NCBI GenBank assembly: GCA_902492545.1
Contig: CABULX010000012.1
Span: 1-26,812 of the forward strand
Reading direction: 5' to 3'
Source: an uncultured Collinsella sp.
GTDB taxonomy: Bacteria > Actinomycetota > Coriobacteriia > Coriobacteriales > Coriobacteriaceae
DNA length: 26,812 bases
Part shown: in pieces, positions 13,660 to 23,877 of the stretch
Position numbering within the stretch: the stretch's first letter is position 1
Layout of the letters: each line of letters begins with the position of its first letter
Made by a program: the position numbers and the translations under genes
The notes under the pieces: generated by a model
The model's input: only the letters and a program-made list of their open reading frames with translations
Database searches by the model: none
Told to the model about the DNA's origin: nothing

Positions 13660-14286
13660 CTAATGACTTTGTTGGGGGTCCACTATTTGCTGGAGGGTGA
13701 ACTTGCATTGCATTGGCTCACCTTCTGCTTGTGGCTTTGCCTCATCGAAATCGAAAATCATGATGGCGCAGTTGGGGAGTTTTGCTGGGAGCTCGAAGCC
13801 CTCTGGGGCTGCAGCCTTGATGAATTGGCGGCTGGCGCTGCCGTGGCTTACTGCTAGAAGGGTTTCGATGCCCTCGGAGCCCATGATATTGGTGAGAGTG
13901 TCCACCATGCGTTCTTGCAGCGCCTGGCTTCCTTCTCCTCCGTAAGGGACCAAGTCCTCGCCCGGATCCCAGACGTCGGTGGGTAGCGCGTCGTGGGGAC
14001 CTTCTTCGAAGGCACCGTAGCAGCGCTCGATAATGCCTTCGCAGGGCCCAACTGCTGCGTCCGGGCCGAGGAGCTCGCATGCGACGAGACTTGCCGTGTC
14101 CATAGCTCGGCCTAAGGGTGATGAGACCACTTTGTCGGGGACGACGCCGTGGGCTTTGAGCCATGCGGCTGCCATCCCGGCTTGCTGACGACCTAAGTCG
14201 GTGAGCGGTGAATCGCAGCGGCCCTGGACCAGCTTTTTGACGTTGAACTCCGTCTGACCGTGGCGGAGTAGATACAGCTTCTTCAT
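13660..14286 (-). CDS. Histidine phosphatase superfamily protein (phosphoglycerate mutase-like)
   Basis: The 208-residue protein begins with the superfamily signature LYLLRHGQTEFN, in which His9 is the residue phosphorylated during catalysis, flanked by Arg8. Further landmarks are VQGRCDSPLTDLGRQQA, SSPLGRAMDTA with Arg60, a glutamate in the GIIERCYGAFEEG segment, and the second histidine in LLAVSHGSASRQFI. This is the layout of small cofactor-dependent phosphatases (PhoE/CobC/GpmB-like) rather than true phosphoglycerate mutases, and the substrate cannot be assigned. The start at 14286 follows GGGGAG. It lies 39 bases downstream of the CDF gene and may be co-transcribed with it. Confidence 0.92.
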   Translation of the reverse strand: MKKLYLLRHGQTEFNVKKLVQGRCDSPLTDLGRQQAGMAAAWLKAHGVVPDKVVSSPLGRAMDTASLVACELLGPDAAVGPCEGIIERCYGAFEEGPHDALPTDVWDPGEDLVPYGGEGSQALQERMVDTLTNIMGSEGIETLLAVSHGSASRQFIKAAAPEGFELPAKLPNCAIMIFDFDEAKPQAEGEPMQCKFTLQQIVDPQQSH

Positions 14287-14325
14287 GCTCTCCCCTTCTG
14301 CATAACCTGCTTTGCCGGCACAGCC

Positions 14326-15480
14326 TTACTCGTGGGTATGTCCTACGTAGTCTTCGTCGATCGTAATCTTGGCAATCGACTTGGGATATTCCGATTCGAC
14401 CCGTTGTGCCAGCGCGTGCTTTACGTCTTCGGCACTCATCTGCAGATCCGAGGGACGCACGCAGTCAAAGATCACGTTGGTGTGCGTAGGACCCGGCACA
14501 CAGCGCAGGTCATGAATCGAGAGGCGGCTATCGATCTCCTGGGCCATGACGTGAATGCGCAAGCGCATGCTCGCCACCTTTGGATCGTCGGTCACGATGG
14601 GGTCGTAGTGAAGCGTGACGATCATGCCGTCCTCGTCCCTAAACGACTGCTCGATGTTATCGAGCGTGTCGTGACTTTCCATCGGGCTGGCCTCGGCTGC
14701 CATCTCAGCGTGAGCGCTTGCGAACTTCCTGCCCGGGCCGTAGTCGTGAACCATCAGATCGTGAACGCCCAAAACGCCGGGGTAGCTCATGATCTTGTCT
14801 CGAATGTGCTTGACCAGCTTAGGATCGGGCGCCTGACCCAAAAGTGGGCTCACCGTATCCTGGATGAGTTCAAAACCGCTCCAGCCAATATAGGCGCCAA
14901 CGGCAAGGCCGACCCATGCGTCAAGATTGATGTGCGTCACCTGCGAAACAATCGCACATGCCAGCACGGCGCCTGTGGCAAGGACATCGTTCTTGGAATC
15001 CTGAGCCGTCGCATGCAGCGTCTCGGACTCAATGCGGTCACCGAGCTTTTGGTTGAGGGCTGCCATCCACAGCTTTACGACCATCGAAAGCACTAGAACC
15101 GCCACCAGGGCAAGCGAGAACTCGACAGGTTCGGGGTGGATGATGCGCTCAAACGAGGACTTGATAAGCTCAAGGCCGATCAGCAGCACGAGCGCCGCCA
15201 CGACCAGACCCGAGAGATACTCGTAGCGGCCATGTCCGTAAGGATGCTCGGGGTCGGCCGGCTTGCCCGCCAGCTTAAAGCCCAGCACGCTCACGATATT
15301 CGAGCTGGCATCGGACAGGTTGTTCATGGCATCCGCCACGATCGAAACCGATCCCGAAAACACACCAATTGCGCCCTTCGCAGCGCATAGTGCCACATTG
15401 GCGAGAATACACACCATGCCCGTCAACGTACCCACGCGTGCACGGTCGCCCTGCGCGCGCTTAACAATCCACTCGACCAT
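14326..15480 (-). CDS. Cation diffusion facilitator (CDF) family metal exporter
   Basis: The 384-residue membrane protein has the CDF layout: about six transmembrane segments in the first 210 residues, the family motif HPYGHGRYEYLSGL (79-92), and a soluble C-terminal domain. It would export divalent metal in exchange for protons. The transport site read from the helices is Asp50-Ala-Met-Asn-Asn54 in TM2 and Asp161-Ser-Lys-Asn-Asp165 in TM5. Neither contains histidine, which argues against a canonical zinc (HxxxD) site and is closer to manganese- or iron-type exporters (inference). The C-terminal part (about 220-384) is longer than the usual ~80-residue cytoplasmic domain and may hold a second ferredoxin-like fold. 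The start at 15480 has only a weak GGCGGA site. Confidence 0.93.
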   Translation of the reverse strand: MVEWIVKRAQGDRARVGTLTGMVCILANVALCAAKGAIGVFSGSVSIVADAMNNLSDASSNIVSVLGFKLAGKPADPEHPYGHGRYEYLSGLVVAALVLLIGLELIKSSFERIIHPEPVEFSLALVAVLVLSMVVKLWMAALNQKLGDRIESETLHATAQDSKNDVLATGAVLACAIVSQVTHINLDAWVGLAVGAYIGWSGFELIQDTVSPLLGQAPDPKLVKHIRDKIMSYPGVLGVHDLMVHDYGPGRKFASAHAEMAAEASPMESHDTLDNIEQSFRDEDGMIVTLHYDPIVTDDPKVASMRLRIHVMAQEIDSRLSIHDLRCVPGPTHTNVIFDCVRPSDLQMSAEDVKHALAQRVESEYPKSIAKITIDEDYVGHTHE

Positions 15481-15560
15481 CTACATCCGCCCCCACGGTA
15501 CTGCCTATATATCTATTGCTCAAACGGATTGTAGTGTAGCCACTTTGTCCCCCAGATACA

Positions 15561-15593
15561 AAAAGGCCGCGACCCACACGGGCCACGGCCTTG
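15561..15593 (-). terminator. Intrinsic terminator after the EIIC gene and fatty-acid operon
   Basis: On the minus strand AAGGCCG (15592-15586) pairs with CGGCCTT (15569-15563), with inner GC pairing across a GTGTGGG-type loop, and runs into TTTTTG. It starts 38 bases past the EIIC stop codon. Confidence 0.88.
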
Positions 15594-15630
15594 GAGCATG
15601 GCAAAGGAATCGTCCTTGTGTCGCACAGGT

Positions 15631-16845
15631 TTACGCGCTTACTTCAGCAGCGCTCGCCACTGTTTCGGGTGAATCGGCCCCGTCTTCTGCCGCCTGTCCC
15701 TGCGCCGGCACCACGCCAAAGCAGTAGCTCAGCGCCGCAGACACCGCAAATGCCACACCGCCGGCAACGCAGCACCACAGCAGGTTCGAGATGCCGCCCG
15801 TGGCAAAGCCAATGACCATAAGGACATTCGTCATGCCGATGGTATAGGCCGTAACGTGGCCCACGGCCGCAACAAGGCCTCCGACGGCGCCGCCAATGGC
15901 CATGCACGTCAGGCACCTGCCATATTTAAAGCCGCAACCGTACAGCGCCGGCTCGCTTACGCCGCCAAGAATACCCGAGATTGAATAGCCCAGCATGAGT
16001 GCCTTCTCGTCCTTATCCGCAACGCGGAGCGACGCGCCAAAGGGCATGCCCCAAACGGCGAACGTCGCCATCGTCGCGGCGATCAGGATGCACGAATCCG
16101 TTCCCACACTCATAAACTGAGCATAGGCAAGCGATAGGACAACGTTGCTGACGCCTGCAATCTTAAGAAACTCCCAACCCGCGGCAAGCCCCATGAGCGT
16201 GAGCAGCGACACGATGCCACCGGAATTGCCAAGCATAAACATAAGCTGGCCCAACAGCATGCCCAGATAGCTGCCCGCCGGCGCCGTGATACACAGCGAA
16301 ACCGGAACCATGACAAGCATGGTTGTAAACGGAACAAACGAAAACGCCACGGCCCTAGGGATAACGCGCTTAAAGAAACACTCCACTCGCCATAGCACAG
16401 GCACCGAAAGGAGAACTGGAATAACAGTCGTCGTGTAATCGTTGACCGGCGCGGGAAGCAGACCATACACGGAAGTCATCGATGCCCCCGTCGTCGATGC
16501 GGCATCGACGAGCTTAAGCAGATCGGGCGCAATCAATACGCCGCCCAGCATCATGCCCAGCTGCTCCGAGCAACCGAGCTGGCGGGCGGCCGCCCAACCA
16601 AGATAAATGGGCAAAAAGTAGTAGCCGGCGTTATAGAGCCAACTGTAGAACAGGCGATAGATTTCGGAATCGGCAGACCACAGGCCCAGCATGCCTTCGC
16701 CCATAATGACGGCGACGGTGCGGAACGACGCCGCGCAGACAATAAACGGCAACGCCGACATCATGCTTTTGGACAGATAGTCCACCACGGCCATGGCGTT
16801 TGATGAAACCGTCGTTGCAAACGTGGTGTTAGAAACTTGTGACAT
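15631..16845 (-). CDS. PTS transporter subunit EIIC, stand-alone permease
   Basis: The 404-residue hydrophobic protein has about ten membrane segments and the motif GILGGVSEPALYG (291-303), the counterpart of the GITEP motif of glucose-superfamily EIIC proteins, whose glutamate (Glu298 here) contacts sugar. No EIIB domain with its phosphorylated cysteine and no EIIA are attached or adjacent, so the protein must borrow these domains, act unphosphorylated, or serve another role. The sugar is unknown. The C-terminal tail (about 382-404) is acidic and Ala-rich. The start at 16845 is chosen because AAAGG lies seven bases upstream; an in-frame reading to 17043 would overlap accDA and has no family similarity. 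It follows accDA by 40 bases with a small hairpin between. Confidence 0.88.
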   Translation of the reverse strand: MSQVSNTTFATTVSSNAMAVVDYLSKSMMSALPFIVCAASFRTVAVIMGEGMLGLWSADSEIYRLFYSWLYNAGYYFLPIYLGWAAARQLGCSEQLGMMLGGVLIAPDLLKLVDAASTTGASMTSVYGLLPAPVNDYTTTVIPVLLSVPVLWRVECFFKRVIPRAVAFSFVPFTTMLVMVPVSLCITAPAGSYLGMLLGQLMFMLGNSGGIVSLLTLMGLAAGWEFLKIAGVSNVVLSLAYAQFMSVGTDSCILIAATMATFAVWGMPFGASLRVADKDEKALMLGYSISGILGGVSEPALYGCGFKYGRCLTCMAIGGAVGGLVAAVGHVTAYTIGMTNVLMVIGFATGGISNLLWCCVAGGVAFAVSAALSYCFGVVPAQGQAAEDGADSPETVASAAEVSA

Positions 16846-16860
16846 GGAACGCCTTTCCCA

Positions 16861-16891
16861 ATGTGACATGCGGGCTGCCCCTTTGTCACAT
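16861..16891 (-). other. Hairpin between accDA and the EIIC gene
   Basis: ATGTGACA (16861-16868) and TGTCACAT (16884-16891) form a perfect 8-bp inverted repeat around a 15-base loop that contains GGG-CTG-CCC. The repeat overlaps the accDA stop codon and ends just ahead of the EIIC ribosome binding site. There is no T-run, so it may modulate rather than end transcription, or be an operator. Confidence 0.45.
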
Positions 16892-18596
16892 CGTGCGGTA
16901 CTGACCGATTGCGCGGTACTTTTCGTAGCGGAGGTTTGTGAGGGTCGCCTCGTCGAGCTGCCCAAGCGTATCGAAGGCATCAAATGCCGAGGACATGACG
17001 GCACCGGCGATCTCCTCATGCGACAGGCCCCTATCGTCAACAATGCCGTCGATGATGCCGAGCGCCAACAGATCGGGAGCCGTGAGCTTCAGCGCCTCGG
17101 CAGCCTCATTCGCGCGGTCGGTATCCTTCCACAGGATCGACGCACAGGCCTCGGGGCTCACGACCGAATAGGCCGAGCTCGAGAGCATCAGGATGCGGTC
17201 GGCCACGGATAGCGCCAGCGCGCCACCAGAGCCGCCCTCGCCTGTCACCACCGAGACAATCGGCGTCTTAAGGCCGCTCATCTCCATGAGATTCTGGGCA
17301 ATCGCCTCGCCCTGGCCGCGCTCCTCGGCACCGATGCCGCAAAACGCGCCCGAAGTATCGACCAGGCACAGAACCGGTCGACCAAACTTTTCGGCCTGGC
17401 GCATAAGGCGACGCGCTTTGCGATAGCCCTCGGGATGCGCCATACCAAAGTTGCGGTGCATACGCTCTTTAGTCGTGGTGCCGCGCTCGATGGCGATAAC
17501 CGTCACGGGTCGCCCGTCCTTCCAGCCGATGCCGCCTACCACGGCAGCATCGTCGCCAAAGTAACGGTCGCCGTGCAGCTCCACAAATCCATCCAGGCCC
17601 AGCGAGATCATCTCGCCCGCCGTGGCACGATCTGCCGACCGCGTCTGTTTGACAATCTCGAGCGCGGTTTTTGGTGCGGCCGAGCGCTTGAACAAATGTC
17701 CCAGCCTTTTGCCGCGGCGGCCCGTATGCACAATCTCGTGCGGTGCCCCCAGGCCGGGCGCGTGCCCTTCGTGCAGCGCCAGCAGCTCGCCTACCGTGAG
17801 CGCAATCTCGCCACGCGGAACAACGGCATCGCAAAAGCCGTGCTCCAGCAAAAACTCGGAGCGCTGGAATCCCTTGGGCAGGCGCTTGTGCATGTTCTGC
17901 TCGATCACGCGCGGGCCGGCAAATGCCGTCAGGGCATCGGGCTCGGCCAGGATAATATCGCCCTCCATGGCAAAGCTCGCGGTTACGCCTCCGGTCGTGG
18001 GGTCAGTGAGCACCGTGATATACAGGCCGCCCGCCTCGCTATGGCGCCTAACCGCCGCAGAGATTTTGGCCATCTGCATGAGCGAGGTCACGCCCTCTTG
18101 CATGCGCGCACCGCCCGATACGGTAAAGCCAACGACCGGCAGTCCCAGCTCGGTCGCACGCTCAAATGTGCGGCAGATCTTCTCGCCCACCACGGAACCC
18201 ATCGAGCCCATCATAAAGTTGGCGTCCATAAAGAAGAGCGCCGTATCGCAACCGCAGATTTTGCCCTTGCCGCACACAACGGCATCGCGCTCGCCCGAAC
18301 GTTCGCTCACGCTCTTGATCTTGTCGGCATAGCCGGGAAACAAGAGGAAGTCCTCCGGCGCCAGACTGGCATCCCATTCCTCAAACGTGCCCTCGTCAAT
18401 CGTCATGCGCATGCGGTCGCGCCCGCTCACGCGAAAGTGTTTGCCGCAACGAGGGCAGACCTCGAGGTTGTCGTGCAGGCGCGCCTCATCGATCACGCGG
18501 CGGCACTCCGGGCACTTGATAAACACGTGGCGCGCGGGAAACTCGGCGCACGACTCGGTCATCGGTCCCTCGAGGACGTTGACCGTCTTCGCTTTT

Positions 18597-18610
<14 letters not shown>
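16886..18610 (-). CDS. accDA: Fused acetyl-CoA carboxylase carboxyltransferase, beta-alpha (AccDA)
   Basis: The 574-residue protein joins AccD and AccA in one chain. The N-terminal half carries the AccD zinc ribbon C33-x2-C36-x15-C52-x2-C55, then GSVVGEKICRTFERA, GGARMQEG and DPTTGGVTASFA. The second half (from about residue 300) is AccA: GLDGFVELHGDRYFGDDAAV, NFGMAHPEGYRKA and GIGAEERGQGEAIAQNL, with SGAFCG where E. coli has PGAYPG. It transfers carboxyl from carboxybiotin on AccB to acetyl-CoA, making malonyl-CoA. Most of the N-terminal helical part of free AccA is missing, replaced by the linker. The start at 18610 overlaps the accC stop by 14 bases; an ATG at 18604 is an alternative. It completes the AccB-AccC-AccDA complex of this locus. 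Confidence 0.95.
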
Positions 18611-19940
<1,330 letters not shown>

Positions 19941-19950
19941 GAAGCCTTCC

Positions 19951-20373
19951 TTAACTTTCGTGCATGAGTGCAAAAGACATATCGGCGCGGCAGCAAACCT
20001 CACCGTTGACGCTCGCAGTACCCGTCGCAAAGCGGAACGGCCCGCGCGCACGCGTGATGGTGCACACCAGATCAACCGTGTCGCCCGGGCGCACCGGACG
20101 CTTAAAGCGCACCTTGTCCAGACTCGTGTAGAACGGCGTCGCGCCGCGCGCTTCCTCATCGCCCATCAGCAGCACGCAACAGTTTTGGGCGAGCATCTCG
20201 CACTGAATCACGCCGGGGACCACCGGGTTTCCCGGAAAATGCCCCTGCAAAAAGTACTCGTCGCCCGTAATCGTGATCTTGCCGTGGGCCTCGTCGCCCA
20301 CCAGCTCGGCCTCGTCGAGCAAAAGCATCGGTTCGCGATGCGGCAACAGCTTCTTGAGCTCTTCTTTGTTCAT
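19951..20373 (-). CDS. fabZ: 3-hydroxyacyl-ACP dehydratase FabZ
   Basis: A 140-residue hotdog-fold dehydratase with the start LLPHREPMLLLDEAEL and the catalytic block GHFPGNPVVPGVIQCEMLAQ, in which His45 and Glu59 are the expected catalytic pair. It removes water from 3-hydroxyacyl-ACP in each elongation cycle. No FabA-type isomerase is seen here, so any unsaturated fatty acids would need another route. The ATG at 20373 is preferred because AGGTGAT precedes it; a GTG at 20382 would add three residues. It lies between accB and accC, splitting the ACC genes, an arrangement also seen in clostridial and other Gram-positive fab clusters. Confidence 0.95.
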   Translation of the reverse strand: MNKEELKKLLPHREPMLLLDEAELVGDEAHGKITITGDEYFLQGHFPGNPVVPGVIQCEMLAQNCCVLLMGDEEARGATPFYTSLDKVRFKRPVRPGDTVDLVCTITRARGPFRFATGTASVNGEVCCRADMSFALMHES

Positions 20374-20382
20374 GGATATCAC

Positions 20383-20856
20383 CTATCCGATCCTCATGAG
20401 GCAGCTGCCAAACTCCACGAGGTCGCCGTCGGCCACGCAGATCTCGAGCACCTCGCCGTCTGCCTCTGCCGTTACCTCGTTGAGAACCTTCATGGCCTCG
20501 ATGATGCAGAGCGTCTCGCCGGCCTTGACCTTAGAGCCCACGTGCACAAACGACTCGTCGCCCGGCGCCGGGGCAGCATAGAAAACGCCGACCATGGGAG
20601 CGGTCACCTCGGTGCCCTTGGGCTCCGGTGCGGCGGCAGGTGTCTGCGCGGCGGGCTCCGGTGCGGCAGGCGCGACTGTGGGAGCTGCAACTGGAGCGGC
20701 CATAGCGCTCGGCATGGGCATGGGCACGGCAACCGGCTGTGCGGCGCTCGCGCGCTCGAGTTCGACCGCGGTGCCATCGGGCTCCTCAACGCGTACGCGC
20801 GTGAGGCCGCGGTCCTCCATAACATCGGCTATCTCGGCAAGTCTTTTGGAATCCAT
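20383..20856 (-). CDS. accB: Biotin carboxyl carrier protein of acetyl-CoA carboxylase
   Basis: The 157-residue protein has the BCCP layout: an N-terminal domain (MDSKRLAEIADVMEDRGLT...), a Pro/Ala-rich flexible linker (about residues 41-80), and a C-terminal biotinyl domain with the motif EAMKV, where Lys123 is the biotinylation site. It carries carboxybiotin between AccC and AccDA. BirA, encoded at the right edge of this window, is the enzyme expected to biotinylate it. The start at 20856 lies 3 bases after the fabF stop codon, with AGGAGCTAGAGC as its ribosome binding region. Length and sequence are normal. Confidence 0.96.
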   Translation of the reverse strand: MDSKRLAEIADVMEDRGLTRVRVEEPDGTAVELERASAAQPVAVPMPMPSAMAAPVAAPTVAPAAPEPAAQTPAAAPEPKGTEVTAPMVGVFYAAPAPGDESFVHVGSKVKAGETLCIIEAMKVLNEVTAEADGEVLEICVADGDLVEFGSCLMRIG

Positions 20857-20859
20857 GCT

Positions 20860-22107
20860 CTAGCTCCTCGTATATCTACGCAGCGCGATGGCGGCGTTGT
20901 GTCCGCCAAAGCCCAAGTTGGTCGAAAGCGCCCAGGTAAGGTCAGCGCGAACCGCGCGATTGGGCGTGTAGTCAAGATCGCAGGCGGGATCGGGCGTGTG
21001 GTAGTTAATGGTCGGCGGCACCACGCCCTGCTCGAGCGCCATGGCGCAGGCCATGACCTCGATGGCGCCCGTGGCACCGATCATGTGGCCGGTCATCGAC
21101 TTAGTCGACGAGACGTGCGCGGCGCGCGCCGCGTCCTCGCCGAGCGCACGCTTAATGCCCGCCGTCTCGGACGAATCGTTGAGCTTGGTCGATGTGCCGT
21201 GGGCATTGATGTAGAGGCCCTCGGAAGGCCTGACGTCGCCCTCGGTCACCGCCAGCGATATCGCGCGGGCAATGCCGGCAGCCTCGGGATCAGGGCTCGT
21301 GATGTGATAGGCATCATCGGTGTTGCCGTAGCCCACGACCTCGGCATAAATGTGCGCACCGCGCGCCTGCGCATGTTCCATGCTCTCGAGCACGAGCACG
21401 CAGGCGCCCTCGCCCATCACAAAGCCATCGCGGTCTGCATCGAACGGGCGGCAAGCCGTCGCGGGATCAGGGTTGGTGGTCAATGCGCGGCAGGACGTAA
21501 AGCCCGCAACGGCATCGGGGATAATTGCGGCCTCGGCGCCGCCCGCGAGGATCGCGTCGGCATAGCCGTGCTTTATGGCGCGGAACGCCTCGCCCACCGC
21601 ATGGGCCGAGGTTGCGCACGCGGTCACCACGGGCAGGGTCGGGCCCTTTGCCTTGTGGCGGATTGCGATATTGCCCGATGCCATGTTGGGGATCATCATC
21701 GCGATCATATAGGGCGATGCGCGGCGGGGCCCACGGTCGGCAATCGTATGGACGTTGTCGACGAGTGTCTGCATGCCGCCCACACCCGAGCCCACGTAGA
21801 CGCCCAGGCGCTCGCGATCGACGGCGCCTTCGACATCAAAGCCCGCATCGTGCATGGCTTCGTCCGAAGCCGCCATCGCAAACTGAACGCAGGGGTCGAG
21901 ATGCTTGGCGTCACGCTTGCCAAAGTACTCGTTGCCGTCAAAGCCCTTGACCTCGGCTGCCACCTTGACGGCAAACGCATCGGTATCGAAGTGCGTGATC
22001 GGGCCGATGCCGCACGTGCCAGCACACATTGCCGCCCAGGTGGCAAGCGCGGTGTTGCCGAGCGGCGACACGGCACCGATGCCGGTGATTGCAACTCTCT
22101 GTTCCAT
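20860..22107 (-). CDS. fabF: Beta-ketoacyl-ACP synthase II
   Basis: The 415-residue condensing enzyme begins MEQRVAITGIGAVSPLGN and has the complete Cys-His-His triad: Cys164 in VTACATSAHAVGEAF, His303 in INAHGTSTKLND and His341 in SMTGHMIGATGAIE. It elongates acyl-ACP with malonyl-ACP. Three ATGs compete: 22125, 22110 and 22107. GAGGAG lies 3 bases before 22110 and 6 before 22107, and the family N-terminus begins at 22107, so that start is used. It is 39 bases downstream of fabG and 3 bases ahead of accB. No second FabF/FabB is present in the window, so this enzyme probably performs all elongation here. Confidence 0.95.
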   Translation of the reverse strand: MEQRVAITGIGAVSPLGNTALATWAAMCAGTCGIGPITHFDTDAFAVKVAAEVKGFDGNEYFGKRDAKHLDPCVQFAMAASDEAMHDAGFDVEGAVDRERLGVYVGSGVGGMQTLVDNVHTIADRGPRRASPYMIAMMIPNMASGNIAIRHKAKGPTLPVVTACATSAHAVGEAFRAIKHGYADAILAGGAEAAIIPDAVAGFTSCRALTTNPDPATACRPFDADRDGFVMGEGACVLVLESMEHAQARGAHIYAEVVGYGNTDDAYHITSPDPEAAGIARAISLAVTEGDVRPSEGLYINAHGTSTKLNDSSETAGIKRALGEDAARAAHVSSTKSMTGHMIGATGAIEVMACAMALEQGVVPPTINYHTPDPACDLDYTPNRAVRADLTWALSTNLGFGGHNAAIALRRYTRS

Positions 22108-22146
22108 CATGGTCTCCTCATCCAAGCCGTTCTTCGGCCCTGATTT

Positions 22147-22920
22147 CTACATCGCCATTCCGCCGTCAACGCGTACGACCTCGCCCGTAATGTAGGCAGC
22201 CGCATCGCTCGCCAAAAAGCGCACCACGCCGGCCACTTCCTCGGGGCGCGCCATGCGCTTTAGGGGAATCTGCTCCTCGGTTGCCGCGCGAACCTTCTCC
22301 GAGAGCTTTGCCGTCATATCCGTCTCGACAAACCCGGGGGCAACCGCGTTCACTCGTACGCCGCGGAGCGCAAGCTCGCGCGCCACCGCCTTGGTAAGCC
22401 CTATCACGCCCGCCTTGGAGGCAGCGTAGTTGGCTTGCCCGGCATTGCCCATCAGGCCCACGACCGAGCTCATGTTGACGACGCAACCGCCACGCTGGCG
22501 CATAAAGGTCTTGGTGAGCGCGCGCGTCATGTTGAATGTTCCCTTGAGATTGACGTCGAGCACGCGGTCGAAGGCGTCATCGCCCATGCGCATGAGCAGG
22601 CCATCGCGGGTGATGCCGGCGTTGTTGACGAGCGCCCAAATGGAGCCAAAGTCGTTGAGGACCGCTTCCACGCACGCGTTGACGGCAGCGGGGTCGGCCA
22701 CGTCACATTGATATGAGCGCGCCGTGGCGCCAGCCGCCTCGCAGGCGTCGCACGTCTCGCGCGCCGCATCGACGCTGCCGGCATAGACGACGGCGATATC
22801 GTAGCCATCCTCCGCCAGACCGATAGCGCAGGCGCGGCCGATACCCCGCGAGCCGCCCGTGACCAGTGCCACGCGACGTGAGTCGTTGCGCTCGAGCGCG
22901 CCATTGTTCAAGTTGCCCAT
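22147..22920 (-). CDS. fabG: 3-oxoacyl-ACP reductase
   Basis: The 257-residue short-chain dehydrogenase has the NADPH-binding TGGSRGIG loop (21-28), VNNAGITRDG, the catalytic set Ser152, Tyr165 and Lys169 (VNMSSVVG and NYAASKAG), and the C-terminal VNAVAPGFVETDMT typical of FabG. It reduces 3-oxoacyl-ACP in the elongation cycle. About 12 extra residues (MGNLNNGALERN) precede the usual start. The start at 22920 follows AAAGGAATGAC. It sits 30 bases after fabD and 39 before fabF, inside the operon. Confidence 0.95.
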   Translation of the reverse strand: MGNLNNGALERNDSRRVALVTGGSRGIGRACAIGLAEDGYDIAVVYAGSVDAARETCDACEAAGATARSYQCDVADPAAVNACVEAVLNDFGSIWALVNNAGITRDGLLMRMGDDAFDRVLDVNLKGTFNMTRALTKTFMRQRGGCVVNMSSVVGLMGNAGQANYAASKAGVIGLTKAVARELALRGVRVNAVAPGFVETDMTAKLSEKVRAATEEQIPLKRMARPEEVAGVVRFLASDAAAYITGEVVRVDGGMAM

Positions 22921-22950
22921 GTCATTCCTTTCGGGTTACAGCCCTGTGGA

Positions 22951-23877
22951 CTATGCGAGCTCGTCGGCAATAGCTGCGACCTGCTCGGCCGTCTCGCACG
23001 AATACACACGAACGTCGCTCAGCGTACGCTTGACCAGGCCGGACAGCGTTTTGCCGGGGCCGACCTCAATAAATGTGTCGATGCCTTGATCCTGCAGAGC
23101 ATGCAGCGTATCGACCCAGCGTACGGCATGGCTCACCTGATTGGCCAAGACATCCGATGCCGTCTGGGGGTCCGCCGGATAGGACGCCGCTGTCATATTT
23201 GCCAAAACAGGAATGAGCAACGGGGACGGCGCGTGACCGGCCTCAATATATGCGGCAAGGCCACAGGTTGCCTCGGCCATATAGGGGCTATGAAATGCAC
23301 CCGACACCGCGACCTTCATGGCGCGGCCGCCAGCCTCTTTTACTAGGACGTCGAGGGTCTGCAGCGCATCGGGCGCTCCGGCCACAACCGTCTGCTGGGG
23401 ACTGTTGTAGTTGACCGGCCAGCAGTCCTCGCCGGCCTGCGCAGCCAGGTTCTCGACTTGCGCAGCATCAAGTTTGATGACGGCGCGCATGCCGCCGGGG
23501 TGACGCTCGGCCGCCGTGGCCATCAATGCCGCGCGCTCACACACGAGCTCAAAACCCGCTCGCGTATCGAATGCCCCCGCAAAGGTGAGTGCAGCGACCT
23601 CGCCCAGCGAGAATCCCGCACAGGCGGCAGGCACCACGCTGCGCTCGCGCAGGGCGACGGCGACAGCCAAGTCGTGCACGAACACGCAAGGCTGCGTGTT
23701 CTCGGTCTGCGAGAGCTCCTCCTTGGAGGCGCTCCGGCACTGCTCGCTCGTCCCCGGGCGCACCTCATCGGCAATGGCGAACACCTCGGCAGCCGCCGGT
23801 GATGCTTCGATGAGGTCGACGCCCATCGCGGGGTGCTGGGCACCCTGGCCGGCAAACAAAAACGCTACGCCACCCAT
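22951..23877 (-). CDS. fabD: Malonyl-CoA:ACP transacylase
   Basis: The 308-residue protein begins MGGVAFLFAGQGAQHPAMG and carries the acyltransferase nucleophile motif GFSLGEVAAL with Ser90, a downstream Arg115, and GAFHSPYM with His196. It loads malonate from malonyl-CoA onto ACP. The usual motif is GHSLGE; here the histidine is Phe, a variant that also occurs in other bacteria. A GTG at 23883 in the same frame sits too close to GAAGGG; the ATG at 23877 has better spacing and matches the family start. It overlaps the end of fabK by 13 bases. Confidence 0.94.
   Translation of the reverse strand: MGGVAFLFAGQGAQHPAMGVDLIEASPAAAEVFAIADEVRPGTSEQCRSASKEELSQTENTQPCVFVHDLAVAVALRERSVVPAACAGFSLGEVAALTFAGAFDTRAGFELVCERAALMATAAERHPGGMRAVIKLDAAQVENLAAQAGEDCWPVNYNSPQQTVVAGAPDALQTLDVLVKEAGGRAMKVAVSGAFHSPYMAEATCGLAAYIEAGHAPSPLLIPVLANMTAASYPADPQTASDVLANQVSHAVRWVDTLHALQDQGIDTFIEVGPGKTLSGLVKRTLSDVRVYSCETAEQVAAIADELA

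Noticed and set aside
16846..17043. N-terminal extension of the EIIC protein
   Set aside because: The extra 66 residues would overlap accDA, are rich in Arg/Ser/Pro, do not resemble EIIC, and the ATG at 16845 has a good ribosome binding site.
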